Shown one piece after another: positions 41,412-49,068 of a stretch of DNA of 51,041 nt. The notes under the pieces were generated by a model that was given only the letters and a program-made list of their open reading frames with translations, was not told the DNA's origin and searched no databases. This stretch comes from Methanobacteriota archaeon (GTDB lineage: Archaea > Halobacteriota > Methanosarcinia > Methanosarcinales > Methanosarcinaceae). Location: assembly GCA_016841265.1 (NCBI GenBank), contig JAENZL010000019.1, positions 2,288-53,328 of the forward strand. Direction: 5' to 3'. Positions within the stretch are counted from its first letter, which is position 1, and each line of letters starts with the position of its first letter. A program made the position numbers and the translations under genes.

Positions 41412-42935
41412 ATGGCCAAATGTATAAAGTGCGGTGAAGAAGAGCTTGATTCACAGAAAAAAATAGAGGTAGTTCAGGGAATGAAAAAATACGATGTAAT
41501 TGTTGTCGGAGCGGGTGTCAGTGGGCTCCTGGCTGCGCTTACGCTTTCCAAGCATGGGAAAAAGGTACTGGTTCTTGAAAAAAGCAGGTACCCTGGGGGA
41601 AACTGTAACAGCTATATGGTAGATGGCTTCCAGGTGGATACCGGAGCCCATGCCATAACCCATCTCCATGAGGGCCCCCTCAGGAGACTCATGGACAACT
41701 ACTTTGACTACCTGCCGATTTTCGAAGCCTACGGGCACTACTATGTTCGGACAGAAAATTCCTTTACCAAAGTCCCTTCAAACCTGAGGGATTTCGTTAC
41801 TTTCGACGTACTCCCCAGAAAGGACAGGCTCATGCTTTCCCAGTCGATTACGAAAGCTCTGACCCTTTCCACTTTCGGGGTGGACCTTTCGGGGCAGTCC
41901 GTGTATGATTACCTGCCAAAGAACCTTTCCAAAGATACCTATGATTTCGTGGACACTATTTCCGGCTTCCTTTCCGGCAGGTCCATGAAAGAGACTTCAG
42001 CTTACCGGATCCTTACGGGCAGCAGTTTTGTAAGGGACAGCATAACCCAGGAACAATTCGATGAAATGATCGGGAGGTTGGAACCCAGAAAAAGGCAGTC
42101 CACAGAGTCCATTCTGGCTTCCCTGCTTCCCCTTAACCTGCACTCTTCCCTCCAGGCCCGGATGAATAGGGTTTCCCAGCCCTTCACGTCCCTGGAAAGG
42201 CTTGCCACTAACAGGGTTAACTATTCCCAGGGCTATCCCAGAAAGGGCCTGAAATCCCTCCTTAACGCCATAATCTATTCTCTCCCGGACCTGGTAGAAA
42301 TCAAAACCGAGTGTGAGGTTACAGGCATCCATGTGCAGGACGGTAAGGTTACAGGCGTGGAAGCCGATGAAGCCTACTCCGCAGAAATTGTCATCTATAC
42401 CGGATTTTCAACCGAACTCCCGAATCTGATAAAGGATCTGCCTTCGGATTACCTGGAAAACCTGAAAGGGATCGTCCACAGTAAAAGCCTCACAATCTGG
42501 CTGGGCCTACAAAAAAACCTTCCTGAGTTTAACTACATCGGTTCCGAGATCTGGTTCAAGGACTTTGCTTACTGGGCAATGCCTATCAGCAACTATGACC
42601 CATCCCTTGCTCCGAAAGACAAGCAGCTCGTGGGCTTTTCCTTCGTGATCAACGAACACAGAAGCGAAAAACACGAGATCAAGAGGGCCTATGATACGAT
42701 TCATCGTGCCCTCCCGAACATCGAGCAGCAAATAGTGATGAAGCACGAGCAGATCATAATCCCCGAAAAAGCCGCAGTTACCATAGACGGAAAATTCGCA
42801 GACATCCGTACCCCTGTAAAGAACCTCTACATTGTCGGTACAGACACTGATAAGCGCAGTATGGGAATCACCAGGGCCTCCTATTCGATAATTGAACTCC
42901 TAAAAATCCTGAATGATGATGGGATACTTCACTGA
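41412..42935 (+). CDS. FAD-dependent amine-oxidase/phytoene-desaturase-type protein with CxxC N-terminus
   Basis: A 507-aa flavoprotein. The Rossmann motif VIVVGAGVSGLLAALTLSKHG begins near residue 29 and is followed by VLEKSRYPGGNCNSY, the layout of the phytoene desaturase/CrtI and amine oxidase superfamily. The C-terminal FAD segment is NLYIVGTDTDKRSMGITRASYS near 475-495. The first 23 residues (MAKCIKCGEEELDSQKK) add a single CxxC pair like half a zinc ribbon. An internal ATG at 41481, preceded by GAGGTAGTTCAGGG, would give a standard-length protein without it. Carotenoid substrates are not expected in most methanogens, so the reaction is unknown; other polyprenyl or redox roles are possible. 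A Rieske protein gene follows after a pyrimidine-rich repeat. Confidence 0.75.
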   Translation: MAKCIKCGEEELDSQKKIEVVQGMKKYDVIVVGAGVSGLLAALTLSKHGKKVLVLEKSRYPGGNCNSYMVDGFQVDTGAHAITHLHEGPLRRLMDNYFDYLPIFEAYGHYYVRTENSFTKVPSNLRDFVTFDVLPRKDRLMLSQSITKALTLSTFGVDLSGQSVYDYLPKNLSKDTYDFVDTISGFLSGRSMKETSAYRILTGSSFVRDSITQEQFDEMIGRLEPRKRQSTESILASLLPLNLHSSLQARMNRVSQPFTSLERLATNRVNYSQGYPRKGLKSLLNAIIYSLPDLVEIKTECEVTGIHVQDGKVTGVEADEAYSAEIVIYTGFSTELPNLIKDLPSDYLENLKGIVHSKSLTIWLGLQKNLPEFNYIGSEIWFKDFAYWAMPISNYDPSLAPKDKQLVGFSFVINEHRSEKHEIKRAYDTIHRALPNIEQQIVMKHEQIIIPEKAAVTIDGKFADIRTPVKNLYIVGTDTDKRSMGITRASYSIIELLKILNDDGILH

Positions 42936-43279
42936 TATGGAGCTTTTTCAGTTTCCTTTTTCAGTTTCCTTTTTCAGTTTCCTTTTTCAATCCCCTTTTT
43001 CAGTTTCCTTTTTCAGTTTCCTTTTTCAATCTCCTTTTTCAGTTTCCTTTCCCAGTTTCCTTTCCCAGTTTCCTTTCCCAGTTTCCTTTTTCAGTTTCCT
43101 TTTTCAATCTCCTTTTTCATCATCTCTCATCTTCAATCTCCTTTTTCATCATCTCTCATTTTCCGCAACCTTCATTTCAGCTTGAGCTTTTCCCTTCTCC
43201 GGCAAAAGCTTATATCGGGCTCCCCGACTAATAATAAGCAGGTAATAAAACCCCGTAAAGGGTTGAAGGTGTGTGGTAA
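42936..43279. other. Intergenic region dominated by a pyrimidine repeat
   Basis: The 13-bp array (42944-43160) fills most of this spacer. The remainder contains the ribosome-binding region of the Rieske gene. No gene is seen. Confidence 0.6.
42944..43160. repeat. 13-bp pyrimidine-rich tandem repeat
   Basis: TTTTTCAGTTTCC and variants (caatcccc, ccagtttcc, catcatctctcat) run for over 200 bases with a 13-bp period. The top strand is almost free of G, so the transcript would be C/U-rich and the DNA could form unusual structures. Confidence 0.9.
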
Positions 43280-43645
43280 ATGGTATCAGAAAAGACATCC
43301 GGAATAATTTCAGGAACCAGTGATTCATCCAGGTTTGAACCTCCCTGGCATTATGCGACTGAGGAAAGCGGATTGAAGGAAGGAAATCTTCACCTCGTGG
43401 AAATTGATGGAAAAGGCATACTCTTCATTAAAAAAGAAGATCAGATCTACGCATTTTCAAATACCTGTCCTCATGCACGCTGTCCGCTGGACAGGGGCAC
43501 ACTTGAAGCCCATGTGCTTAAGTGCATCTGCCATGGAAGGAGGTTTGACATCAGGACCGGGGAATGCCTGAACGACAGTCTTGAATTAAAGAAGGTTGAG
43601 TGGAAACTTGAAGGCGGAAAAATAGGGGTAAAGATAGAAGAATAA
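43280..43645 (+). CDS. Rieske-type 2Fe-2S ferredoxin
   Basis: A 121-aa soluble iron-sulfur protein. The two Rieske cluster motifs are present: CPHARC (Cys-x-His, near residues 62-67) and CICHGRRFD (Cys-x-x-His, near 82-90), separated by the usual spacing. The first 30 residues are polar and show no signal peptide or membrane helix, so it is a cytosolic ferredoxin-like Rieske protein rather than a bc1-complex subunit. Such proteins pass electrons to oxygenases or reductases; the flavoprotein encoded just upstream is a possible partner, though a 344-bp repeat-filled gap separates them. The ATG at 43280 is preceded by GAAGGTG. Confidence 0.85.
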   Translation: MVSEKTSGIISGTSDSSRFEPPWHYATEESGLKEGNLHLVEIDGKGILFIKKEDQIYAFSNTCPHARCPLDRGTLEAHVLKCICHGRRFDIRTGECLNDSLELKKVEWKLEGGKIGVKIEE

Positions 43646-43792
43646 TTTTTGTGCCTGATCCCGAATTATGCCTGATTCCGAAATAGAACGGGCAGGCGTA
43701 TTGTTGATCCGGAGTGTTGCCGATCAGGAGCCGGCGAGGAAACCTGTTTAGGCTTTAACTCATGGAATTTAATTTTTCAGGGAGGAAAAAAT

Positions 43793-44059
43793 ATTAGCAA
43801 TCTATCCGAAAATTCAGGGACTTTAAGCCTGGTATGCGGGCTTGTAAGCATCTTCTTTTCCCTGTCTTTCTTGCTGGGCATCGGGAGCGTGTTTTTAACA
43901 TCTTTTGCGATACCTTTTGCTTTCATAGGCATCGTTCTTGCCAGGGCACGCCTGAAAAAAGGACCTGATAGTGTAGCAAGGGCAGGACTTATTGCCAGTG
44001 TCTTTGGCTTTTTGCTGAACCTCGCTTCTTTTGCACTCTTTCTGTTGTTTTTCCGATAA
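43793..44059 (+). CDS. Small DUF4190-like membrane protein, starting at ATT
   Basis: An 88-codon protein with two hydrophobic segments: LSLVCGLVSIFFSLSFLLGIGSVFL...FAFIGIVLARARL (a hairpin with a Gly-rich turn) and AGLIASVFGFLLNLASFALFLLFF. The order, with KKGPDSVARAGLIAS between, resembles DUF4190-type proteins, whose role is unknown. The usual ORF call starts at an internal TTG (43871) inside the first membrane helix, which is implausible. Reading upstream, the frame is open to ATT at 43793, with GGAGG at 43781-43785 seven bases before it and no ATG, GTG or TTG in between. Confidence 0.6.
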   Translation: MSNLSENSGTLSLVCGLVSIFFSLSFLLGIGSVFLTSFAIPFAFIGIVLARARLKKGPDSVARAGLIASVFGFLLNLASFALFLLFFR

Positions 44060-44137
44060 ATCCCTTTACCCGGGCTTCCGGAATCGACCCATAATATATT
44101 TATATTAAGCTCTTCTTTTCTGCATTTACTAGCGTAA

Positions 44138-44150
44138 TTTATATATATAC
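44138..44150 (+). promoter_or_regulatory. TATA box upstream of mtmCB
   Basis: TTTATATATATAC lies 78-90 bases before the mtmC ATG. A leader of roughly 50 bases would follow, ending with the strong GGAGG ribosome-binding site. A second AT-rich stretch (ataatatatttatatt, about 44091-44106) lies further upstream. Confidence 0.5.
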
Positions 44151-44227
44151 ATAAAATAGGAATTAGATTCCGCAATCCTTTCGCGTAACTCAGGGTAATA
44201 CACAAAAATAAAAATGGAGGATTAAAA

Positions 44228-44881
44228 ATGGCAAACGAAGAAATTTTTGATAAACTTTGCGACTCTGTCGTTAATCAGAATATCGCAGGATGCGTACAGT
44301 TAACCCAGGAAGCTCTTTCTGCTGGAATCCCGGCACTCGATATCATCACAAAGGGCCTTTCCGTAGGGATGAAGATCATCGGAGACAAGTTTGAAGCCGC
44401 CGAAATCTTCCTGCCCCAGATAATGATGTCTGCAAAAGCAATGAGCGGTGCAATGGAAATCCTTACTCCCGAAATTGAAAAGACCAGGAAGGAAGGAGAA
44501 GAAACCGGGCTTGCAATCACTTTTGTTGCAGAAGGGGACATCCACGACATCGGACACCGCCTTGTCTCAACCATGCTCGGAGCAAATGGTTTCGATATCC
44601 TTGACCTCGGAACCGACGTCCTCAACGAGACTGTTGTGGAAGAGGCTGCAAAGCACAAGGGAGAAAAAGTCATTCTTGTAGGTTCCGCCCTTATGACCAC
44701 TTCCATGCTCGGCCAGAAGGACCTCATGGACCTGCTCAGGGAAGAAAATCTGAGAGACAGTGTAAAGTGCATGTTCGGAGGAGCCCCTGTTTCTGACGGC
44801 TGGATCGCTGAAATCGGAGCAGACGCAACCGCAGAGAACGCTGCAGAAGCCGCAAAAGTAGCTCTTGAAGTTATGAAATAA
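44228..44881 (+). CDS. mtmC: Monomethylamine corrinoid protein MtmC
   Basis: A 217-aa cytosolic corrinoid protein that accepts the methyl group of monomethylamine from MtmB and passes it, through MtbA, to coenzyme M in methanogenesis. The N-terminal helical cap domain covers about 1-90. The B12-binding Rossmann domain has the DxHxxG motif GDIHDIGHRLV, with His106 as the lower axial cobalt ligand, and downstream GxxG elements (VLVGSALMTTSM and FGGAPVSDGW). GGAGG lies seven bases before the ATG. The gene is 15 bp upstream of mtmB, forming an mtmCB operon. Assignment as MtmC rather than MtbC or MttC rests on the neighbouring mtmB. Confidence 0.93.
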   Translation: MANEEIFDKLCDSVVNQNIAGCVQLTQEALSAGIPALDIITKGLSVGMKIIGDKFEAAEIFLPQIMMSAKAMSGAMEILTPEIEKTRKEGEETGLAITFVAEGDIHDIGHRLVSTMLGANGFDILDLGTDVLNETVVEEAAKHKGEKVILVGSALMTTSMLGQKDLMDLLREENLRDSVKCMFGGAPVSDGWIAEIGADATAENAAEAAKVALEVMK

Positions 44882-44896
44882 ACGGGGGAACCACAT

Positions 44897-46273
44897 ATGA
44901 CATTCAGAAAATCATTTGATTGCTACGATTTTTACGACAGAGCAAAAGTCGGAGAGAAGTGCACCCAGGACGACTGGGACCTCATGAAAATCCCAATGAA
45001 GGCAATGGAGCTCAAACAGAAGTACGGGCTTGACTTCAAGGGAGAATTTGTCCCCACAGACAAAGAAATGATGGGAAAGCTTTTCAATGCCGGCTTTGAG
45101 ATGCTTCTGGACCTCGGTATCTACTGTACCGACACCCACAGGATCGTCAAGTACACCGAAGACGAAATCTGGGATGCACTCAACAACGTCCAGAAGGAAT
45201 TCACCCTCGGGACCGGCAGGGATGCAGTCCACGTCTCCAAGAGAGAAGTAGGCGACAAGAAGAAGCCAATTATCCAGGGAGGTCCTACCGGGTCCCCAAT
45301 CTCCGAAGACGTCTTCATGCCTGTCCACATGAGCTACGCCCTGGAAAAGGAAGTAGACACCATTGTAGACGGTGTTATGACCTCTGTCCGCGGCAAGCCT
45401 CCAATTCCGGGAAGCCCCTATGAAGTCCTGGCATCAAAGACCGAAACCAGGCTCATCAAGCAGGCAGCAGCAATGGCAGGCCGCCCAGGCATGGGCATAT
45501 AGGGCCCTGAGACCTCCCTGTCCGCTCAGGGAAACATTGCATCTGACTGCTACGGCGGCCAGATCTCCTCCGACAGCCACGAAGTCTCCCAGCTCAACGA
45601 GCTGAAGATCGACCTCGATGCAATCGCAGTTATCGCCCACTACAAAGGCAACAGCGACATCATCATGGACGAACAGATGCCAATCTTCGGCGGATACGCC
45701 GGCGGCATCGAAGAGACCACCATCGTGGACATTGCAACCCACATCAACTCAATCATCATGAGCAGCGCAAGCTGGCACCTTGACGGTCCTGTCCACATCC
45801 GCTGGGGATCCACCAACACCAGGGAAACCCTCACAATCGCAGGCTGGGCATGTGCAACTATCTCCGAGTTTACGGACATCCTCTCCGGGAACCAGTACTA
45901 CCCATGTGCAGGCCCCTGTACCGAGATGTGTCTCCTCGAAGCCTCCGCCCAGTCCATGACTGACACCGCTTCAGGCCGTGAAATCCTCTCCGGTGTGGCA
46001 GCAGCAAAGGGTGTCGTCACCGACAAGACCACAGGTATGGAAGCCAGGATGATGGGAGAAGTCGCAAGGGCAACAGCAGGCATGGAAATCGCAGAAGTCA
46101 ACGGAATCCTCGACAAGCTCGTCGGCCTCTACGAGAAGAACTATGCAAGCGCACCCGCAGGCAAGACCTTCCAGGAATGCTACGACGTTAAGACCATCAC
46201 CCCAACCGACGAATACATGCAGGTCTACGCCGGAGCAAGGAAGCAGCTCGAAGACCTCGGACTCGTCTTCTAA
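44897..46273 (+). CDS. mtmB: Monomethylamine:corrinoid methyltransferase MtmB, pyrrolysine-containing
   Basis: A 458-residue methyltransferase that transfers the methyl group of monomethylamine to the Co(I) form of MtmC. An in-frame TAG at 45500-45502 is codon 202, the position at which pyrrolysine occurs in MtmB, and the frame continues uninterrupted to TAA at 46271-46273 (FSYS-like conservation on both sides, for example AAAMAGRPGMGI before and GPETSLSAQGNIASDCYGGQ after). Automated ORF callers split it into a 201-aa and a 202-aa piece. The ribosome-binding site is GGGGG nine bases upstream of the ATG. Pyrrolysine biosynthesis and tRNA genes are not in this window. A strong terminator follows. 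Confidence 0.96.
45500..45502 (+). other. In-frame amber codon read as pyrrolysine
   Basis: TAG at codon 202 of mtmB is decoded as pyrrolysine (Pyl, O) in Methanosarcina MtmB. It is the active-site residue that is thought to bind and orient the methylamine. Confidence 0.95.
45505..45541 (+). promoter_or_regulatory. PYLIS-like stem-loop after the amber codon
   Basis: CCCTGAG (45505-45511) pairs with CTCAGGG (45535-45541), beginning two bases after the TAG. This is the position of the proposed pyrrolysine insertion element of mtmB. Its need for readthrough is debated in the literature. Confidence 0.6.
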
Positions 46274-46300
46274 ACTGATAATTTCCGAAACTTTCAGAGC

Positions 46301-46332
46301 CGGATCCGGACATCCGGATCCGAGCACCTTTT
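46301..46332 (+). terminator. Terminator of mtmCB
   Basis: CGGATCCGGA (46301-46310) and TCCGGATCCG (46313-46322) are exact reverse complements forming a tight GC-rich hairpin, followed by agcacc and a T6 run. It begins 28 bases after the mtmB stop codon. Confidence 0.8.
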
Positions 46333-46401
46333 TTCGGATCAGATTTCTGTCCTGTTGCTGTGAATAAAAAATAGATAATTGGATTATTTGAGTTCCGGAC
46401 T

Positions 46402-46585
46402 TTATTGGCTTTCCTGCTCTTTTGCCGAACCTCTGGTGCAATAATACATATATTCAGGCTCTAATTTGTTAGCTACCGCACAGCCGAGGCAAATACAGCC
46501 GTTTTTTTGCTTATGCCCCCGCTCTTGCCTATCGTCTCGAAGCAGTAGCCGTCTTTTTCCCCACTTCAGAAAAGGTAGTGAGAGG
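46402..46585 (-). pseudogene. Decayed DUF2769-type cysteine-rich protein gene
   Basis: On the minus strand three frames must be joined to read one protein: LPFLKW, then GEKDGYCFETIGKSGGISKK, then NGCICLGCAVANKLEPEYMY and YCTRGSAKEQESQ with a stop at 46402. The CxCxxC...YYCTRGSAKEQ ending matches the pattern of DUF2769 proteins of methanogens. The frame changes fall at homopolymers (GGGGAAAAA near 46556-46564 and A7 near 46502-46508). No proper start is visible. It is either a pseudogene or, less likely, a phase-variable gene or a sequencing artefact. Confidence 0.55.
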
Positions 46586-46901
46586 GTGGTACTCACAAGC
46601 GAACGGAACGGACAGGAAGAAAGGGTGAACCTATCCTTCTAAAGCAATTGTTGTGATTCTCGTGTGTGTGAAATGAGGCATCGGGGTCCGCTTGTAAGCA
46701 ACAGGTGTCTTACTACCGTATATCAATATATACACTTTTCGATTATTTCTGGAAGTTACACCGAAAGGTTTTTATTCTATATAAATTTTCACTCGAACTA
46801 AAGGGAAGCGGAAGGAAAAATCTGCCTTTTTCTTCCATGGCAAAGCTAATATCCTCACACGGCAATATTCTCATTTAAAAGTAGTATTTGGGGGATGCAG
46901 G

Positions 46902-47783
46902 ATTCTTCCGCTGGATGAAACCGAAGCTTTTGAAATGGGGATGGCTGCAGTCAATGAAGGGAGCGAAGCTGAGGTCATACAACTTCTGAATTACCTGGAT
47001 GAAATTGCGGTTAAGTATGCCGGGGAAGGCAAGGAAGCCGATACCCGGAGAATAGTTGAGTACATAAAGGGTATCGGAAGAGCGGCAGCTTTAAAACGGC
47101 TGGAAATGGCGGCTATTACCTCACTCCTGCTCCTGGCTCCGCTTGCAAAGGAAGCCTGCAGGCAGCAGATGGAAAATGCTCTTGTAAGCATTGCCCTGGC
47201 GATCGGGGAGGTTGGAAAGGCTGCGGGAGAACAGAAACTTGAGGTTCCCGCAAAAGTGGCCGCTTCCTGCCTGGGAGAGATGGGGAACACGGCTGCTTGC
47301 AGGAAACTGAAAAAAGAAACAATAGCGATTATTTTTTCACTGGGGGAGATCGGAAAAAGCGTAACCCAGCAGAAACTCGGGGACGCTGCGGAAAGCACGC
47401 TTGCCTGGCTGGGGATTGCCGGGGAGGTTGCCGCAAGCCAGAATTTTGAGAATGCCGCGCTAAATGCCGAGTTCCTCCTGCAGGAACTGGGGTCCAGGGC
47501 GATTGAAAAGGACCTGAAGAAGGCTGCCGATGCAACTGCCCGTTCCCTGGAGAGCATAGGGCGAGCTGCAGATGAGCAGGGGCTTAAAAAGGCACGTCTG
47601 CAGGCAGCATATTCCCTGGAGACGATCAAATTTGACGCCGAGGACCGCTATCTTATGAGCGCTTCCATCATTGCAGGGGTAGCTCTCCAGTATTTCGAGA
47701 ACTTTGAAACGGAAAAGGAAGAAATAAGCCGCAAGAAAACCCGTAATGTAAAGAGACGGTTCCCGGAGGGGAACGCTGAATAA
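46902..47783 (+). CDS. Alpha-helical repeat (HEAT/ARM-like) protein, likely starting at ATT
   Basis: A protein of 293 codons (282 aa from the first ATG at 46935). From about residue 50 to 250 it consists of repeats of about 33 residues, each with a pattern like AxxxAxxLGEIGKxAxxQKLExAA, forming paired helices as in HEAT or ARM scaffolds. It is acidic and soluble. It is a paralog of the next gene (47919-48758). The paralog's N-terminus (ILNEARATDLGLSSV) aligns with residues encoded upstream of 46935 (ILPLDETEAFEMGMAAV), which argues that translation begins further up. ATT at 46902 lies seven bases after GGGGG (46890-46894). Function is unknown. Confidence 0.6.
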   Translation: MLPLDETEAFEMGMAAVNEGSEAEVIQLLNYLDEIAVKYAGEGKEADTRRIVEYIKGIGRAAALKRLEMAAITSLLLLAPLAKEACRQQMENALVSIALAIGEVGKAAGEQKLEVPAKVAASCLGEMGNTAACRKLKKETIAIIFSLGEIGKSVTQQKLGDAAESTLAWLGIAGEVAASQNFENAALNAEFLLQELGSRAIEKDLKKAADATARSLESIGRAADEQGLKKARLQAAYSLETIKFDAEDRYLMSASIIAGVALQYFENFETEKEEISRKKTRNVKRRFPEGNAE

Positions 47784-47918
47784 ACTTCATACGAAGGGGA
47801 AACAGCATTTAGGAGGGATCCCGGATACCTGTATTTCCCTGTGAAGGAGCATGGAAAGCACCAGATAACCCGGTAGCCAGCTCTCTTCTGCGCCCAGTTA
47901 TTTTAAAGGGGGTTACAC

Positions 47919-48758
47919 ATGTCCATCTTGAATGAGGCCAGGGCTACAGACCTTGGTTTAAGTTCGGTTAAGGAAAAGGATGAATTGGGGGTGCTCAGGT
48001 CTATCGATTTCCTGACCGAGCGCGGGACAGAATACATAAACAAAAGGCTGGAACCCGATGCCAAGAGAGCTGTGACCTGTATAAGAAATATAGGGAACGC
48101 TGCCGCTCTTCAAAGGATGGAAGCCGGAGTTTTCATCTCCCTGACCTCCCTGGGCCGGATGGTAAAAGCTGCCAGGGGAAAGGAGATGGCAGACACAAGC
48201 CAGAGTATTTTGTATTCCCTCTGTGCAGTCGGAAGAGCTGCCGCCGGGCAGGGGATGGATACTGCGGTAAGGGTCACGGTGGCATACCTGGGAGAAATAG
48301 TTAATTCCGCCTCCCTGCAAAATAAAAAAGGTGAAGCCTTGACTGCAGCCCTGGCTCTTGGAGTACTTGGTACGAGCGTCTGCAGGAATCCCGCTTCCGG
48401 GGGTCTGGATGACGGAGGAATCATTCCCGTTATGCCGGGAATTTTACTGTCCCCCCCACCTAATGATGACGCATCCTTTATTTCGGATGATTTATCTGAA
48501 GTTTTCGGGTTTGCACTTACCCATTCCGGAAATGGAGGTTCGCAGGAAGGTGAGTCTTTGCTTTCGGAAGGTGAGGCTCAGGATGTTGAAAACGAAGCCC
48601 TTGATAATGCTGTTATCCGGGCTACCCATTCCCTTGAGACCATGAGGATCGAAACTAACGAAAAATATATGATCAGTAATATTCTTATGGCAAAAATCTC
48701 CCTTGAAGTTTTAAATTGCACCGAACTGATAAATGAAGCAGAAACCCTGGACAAATAA
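47919..48758 (+). CDS. Alpha-helical repeat protein, paralog of the preceding gene
   Basis: A 279-aa soluble protein. Residues 1-130 align with the preceding gene's product (AVTCIRNIGNAAALQRMEA and RIVEYIKGIGRAAALKRLE are equivalent) and continue with AxxxLGxMVKAARxKEM-type helical repeats. The middle (about 160-215) is diverged and includes a Pro/Gly/Asp/Ser-rich stretch (GGIIPVMPGILLSPPPNDDASF), so this copy has lost some repeats. The end (ATHSLETMRIETNEKYMISNILMAKISLEVL) again matches the paralog. The ATG has GGGGG eight bases upstream. Tandem duplication followed by divergence is the simplest history. No function is assigned. Confidence 0.7.
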   Translation: MSILNEARATDLGLSSVKEKDELGVLRSIDFLTERGTEYINKRLEPDAKRAVTCIRNIGNAAALQRMEAGVFISLTSLGRMVKAARGKEMADTSQSILYSLCAVGRAAAGQGMDTAVRVTVAYLGEIVNSASLQNKKGEALTAALALGVLGTSVCRNPASGGLDDGGIIPVMPGILLSPPPNDDASFISDDLSEVFGFALTHSGNGGSQEGESLLSEGEAQDVENEALDNAVIRATHSLETMRIETNEKYMISNILMAKISLEVLNCTELINEAETLDK

Positions 48759-49064
48759 GGTTTTTAACGTCTTTTTACGCCCTTTCAGCTGATAATCCTT
48801 CCTACATTCCGCAGATGTACACAAATGTAGAACTTATTTTGCCTATTTGGCCCATATTTCTGCAATTATGGTAATATCTACCTTTAAATTATGGCCATAT
48901 TGAGAAAATATGTGGCATTTTTGTGGGCTTCTGTGGACTTCTGTGGAAAGTGTGATGAAAAATATGAGTATAGTGACTAATTCAGTTTGTACTGTGTTTA
49001 AGGATGCGAATTTACCATTAATATAAAATAAAAATAGTTGAGTAAGAGGGTTTTAAATTTCCTC
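48759..49064. other. Intergenic region between convergent genes
   Basis: AT-rich, with a short repeat (gtgggcttctgtggacttctgtgg, about 48932-48955) and the hcp terminator at its right end. No gene is seen. Confidence 0.5.
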
Positions 49065-49068
49065 TTAC
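49042..49068 (-). terminator. Terminator of hcp
   Basis: GTAAGAGG (49042-49049) pairs with CCTCTTAC (49061-49068) around an 11-base loop that overlaps the hcp stop. On the minus strand it is followed by TCAACTATTTTTATTTT. Confidence 0.6.

Larger units (their letters stand above)
46274..46901. other. Intergenic region after mtmB with terminator and a decayed gene
   Basis: It contains the mtmB terminator (46301-46332), a minus-strand DUF2769 remnant (46402-46585), AT-rich promoter-like DNA (about 46720-46790) and the ribosome-binding site of the helical-repeat gene at 46890-46894. Confidence 0.55.

Noticed and set aside
45665-46273. Separate 202-aa gene starting at ATG 45665
   Set aside because: It is the C-terminal part of mtmB beyond the pyrrolysine codon; the frame is continuous through the TAG.
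46301-46322. CGGATCCGGA inverted repeat as an operator
   Set aside because: It is followed by a T-run just after mtmB, so a terminator is the better explanation.
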